From contig OY728119.1 in assembly GCA_963277665.1 (NCBI GenBank), positions 319,506,206 to 319,570,205 on the forward strand: 64,000 bases of DNA. Direction: 5' to 3'. Of this stretch, positions 61,601-64,000 are shown piece after piece. The notes under the pieces were generated by a model, which worked only from the letters and a program-made list of their open reading frames with translations, had not been told where the DNA came from and searched no databases. Both the position numbers and the translations under genes were made by a program. The stretch comes from Viscum album (lineage: Eukaryota; Streptophyta; Magnoliopsida; Santalales; Viscaceae). Within the stretch, counting starts at the first letter, position 1, and each line of letters begins with the position of its first letter.

Positions 61601-64000
61601 CTTCTCTTTAACTATATGATGGTATAGAGTCAATAGATATAAATAAACGTTTTTATTCAGGGAATAATTATATAACCAATTAATAAACCCCAAATAAAAA
61701 TTTATAATTTCCACTCTAAAAAGAACATTTTACCTCATAATAATATATACATATAAATTTATAGAAAACCCATAAGATGACAAAGATGCTAGTAAATTTA
61801 TAGTTATAGTGTCAAAGAAATAAAATCAACATTAGTAAGGTCTCCCTATTCCAAAACTCAATCATTTTCTACCGACACACTCAATAAATGTCCTCCCAAT
61901 AGTTTGGCACCAAAAAATCCATACTCACAAGTTTTACCCATCCCTATGGTCTAATGATGTAATTTTGTTGTAAAATACAGTGACCCAAAAATGGCCACGT
62001 GTCCAAGTCATATCCAATGCCCCCATTCCCATATAGATAATATAATCATGGAAAACAAACCCAATTGATGTTATCACACCCCCAAAATTTATCTGAAATC
62101 AATTTCTCATTCATACATTTCATCAAACACATTTTGGGAGAACCCAACAACACATATATTTAATTCCTGTAAAGCTAGTAGAATAATCATGATTTTTATA
62201 TAATGAAATATAAAGAGCATTTTTAAAAAATTACTTAATTATAATGGAAAATAATATAGGGGGAGAAGAAAACAATCTATCAAAGAATAAAAAATATTTC
62301 CCTCATAGATTCGGACCTTAGAAACTATATTATGATGATTTATAAAAAATTACCTATAAAATAACTTCCTATTCACTAGATCTAGGCATTTAATCCATGG
62401 ACTAGGTTATAACCTAACTAAAAATGATATAATAATTAATGGGAGAAGAGTAATATAACCTTTAATTCCTCATTCCAATAGTATAATACTAGAAGAGAAG
62501 AAGATTAACAAGGAAAAGAACCATAATAATCTTCCAAAGGAACCCTAAAGAATGAGGTACACTTATATATGTGGAAGAATTGTTTTTTAAATGGAAAATT
62601 AATAAATAATTCTAATTTCGATAAACTTTTTAATGATTTTAAAAATATATAAAACCATTCCTATACCATTAAAATCATTACTATCAGAAACTAGATGCAA
62701 CCACATTGTTACAACATGGTTTTTCCAAACCATACATCAACCATGAGTACCCATTCATGTAATACATCTAAATTAAAGTATAATATTACTTTCAAATAAC
62801 TAATTTTTTTTGATATCTATATTCACATGACACATAAATCTTAAATAGAACTAATGATCTATTTAGAAAAATTATTAATGATTAAGTTGTAATGATACAA
62901 CATAGTCATTGAAATGGAATGATTGGACCAGAATAACCTCTTTACGATATATATATATATATATATATAATGAATTCCATATTTAATATTTATAATGTTC
63001 AATTAGTTTACAAAATATTTATAATATAATCATTTACTATTTTAAAAATTATTTTTCAATAAAAATCGTTTATGCGATACAAATTTATATTTCAATAAAA
63101 TTTTATTAATTATAAATTTTATTTGATTTTAATAATTCATTAACAACAACCTAGGTTTTAAATGATAGAAAATAATAATAATAGTTGTAGTTAGTATTTG
63201 TAATGTTCAGATTCTAATTACAATGGATTTTTAAATACATTTTATGATTTTATTTAAAAAAGAATTTTTTAAATTTTTTTATTTGTAATTTATTAAAATG
63301 AATATAATTTTAATGTTTCTCATATAAATATTCTTTTACTATGAATTTTTATGATTTTTCTTAAGAGGTTGGTTTTTATTTAAAAAATCTATTTAATAAA
63401 ATTAAAATTTTTAATACTTTATAGTAATAAAATAATACATATATGTTTAAAAAACCTTATATGTAATCATATATGAATTGTAGAAATAATAGTAAGCATT
63501 TAAAAAATATATTAGAAATCCTATGGAATGTGTTTTTATAAAAAATAAGATTTAACTTTAATTTTAACTACTATTTTATATCATTTCATTGAATTATTTT
63601 TCATTAGAGAATCAATATTGGACTTACATGGAAATATTATACCCTTTTTTCTCCTCATTTTTTCATATTGTTTTCGTATACAATTGAATAGTAAACCTAG
63701 ATTATTGAGAATTTAAGGATTATTCCCAAAAACACCCATCCCTTAACATATAAAAATTAAACATTATCAAAAAATCAAGATTGATCTATAATTACCATCT
63801 ATCAATGAAAATAATTAAATTTTAACATCATATAACATAGTCCCATGTTAAACTTTTATGGTCACTATTTCATGGAATATATCATTCTTTTTCAAAGAGA
63901 CTTCCAAAAACAGCATGCCCCCAATTTGAGTATTATCGACTTCTTAGTTGTTCCTCTTTATTTTATTTTTTAAAATTCATTTTATCTAGGTAAGTATAAT
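58681..64000. other. Unresolved AT-rich sequence without genes
   Basis: No recognisable protein wording on either strand. TGTTATCACACCCCC at 62069 looks like an LTR start, followed by non-coding sequence, but no PPT precedes it and no partner is in the window. Otherwise low-complexity A/T runs. Confidence 0.4.
62947..62969. repeat. (AT)n microsatellite
   Basis: An uninterrupted run of about 11 AT units. Confidence 0.95.

Noticed and set aside
62069..64000. LTR starting TGTTATCACACCCCC
   Set aside because: The wording is LTR-like, but there is no polypurine tract before it, no partner copy and no end in the window; kept only as a remark.
1..64000. CRISPR arrays, bacterial operons, rRNA or host protein genes
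   Set aside because: No spaced direct-repeat array, no rRNA wording, and no open frame outside transposon domains that resembles a conserved protein.

Overview
The window is repetitive DNA from a plant nuclear genome, probably a large one. Evidence: Ty3/gypsy chromoviruses with a C-terminal chromodomain, initiator-Met-tRNA primer sites (TGGTATCAGAG), very long LTRs, a CACTA DNA transposon, and an L1-type LINE ending in an RNase H domain, an arrangement known from plants. I found no host protein gene. The species cannot be told from this sequence.

Layout. A (1-8455, +): a Tekay-like chromovirus missing only most of its 5' LTR, carrying 16 premature stops and two homopolymer frameshifts. A sits in the 3' LTR of B (8456-16990, -), a non-coding, LARD-like element with 4.6 kb LTRs. 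B sits in the integrase region of D, an older chromovirus (pol remnant 16991-18470, 3' LTR from 18481). D's 3' LTR is split by C (20109-31046, +), a complete sister of B with intact 5-bp target duplications, and resumes at 31052-32072. Further right lie E (33090-37300, +), an ancient chromovirus pol split by a CACTA element (33947-36825), and F (41001-51266, -), a complete but heavily decayed chromovirus with paired 2.75 kb LTRs. Next is a decayed L1 LINE (about 53040-58680, +) with ORF1, endonuclease, RT and RNase H traces. The last 5 kb is AT-rich sequence I could not resolve.

Insertion order is D, then B, then A, and separately D, then C. LTR comparison by eye gives about 96% identity for A, 97% for C and 85% for B; F is much lower. 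CpG content falls in the same direction, as expected from methylation-driven decay.

Most interesting is the B/C family. Its internal domain has no pol. It is conserved as non-coding sequence and carries, at the same place and antisense to the element, a tRNA-derived module with Pol III A and B boxes. Families A and C also both show a 5' splice site in the LTR leader and a strong 3' splice site just upstream of the gag ATG. This suggests a long 5'-leader intron that removes most of the LTR/PBS leader from the gag message.
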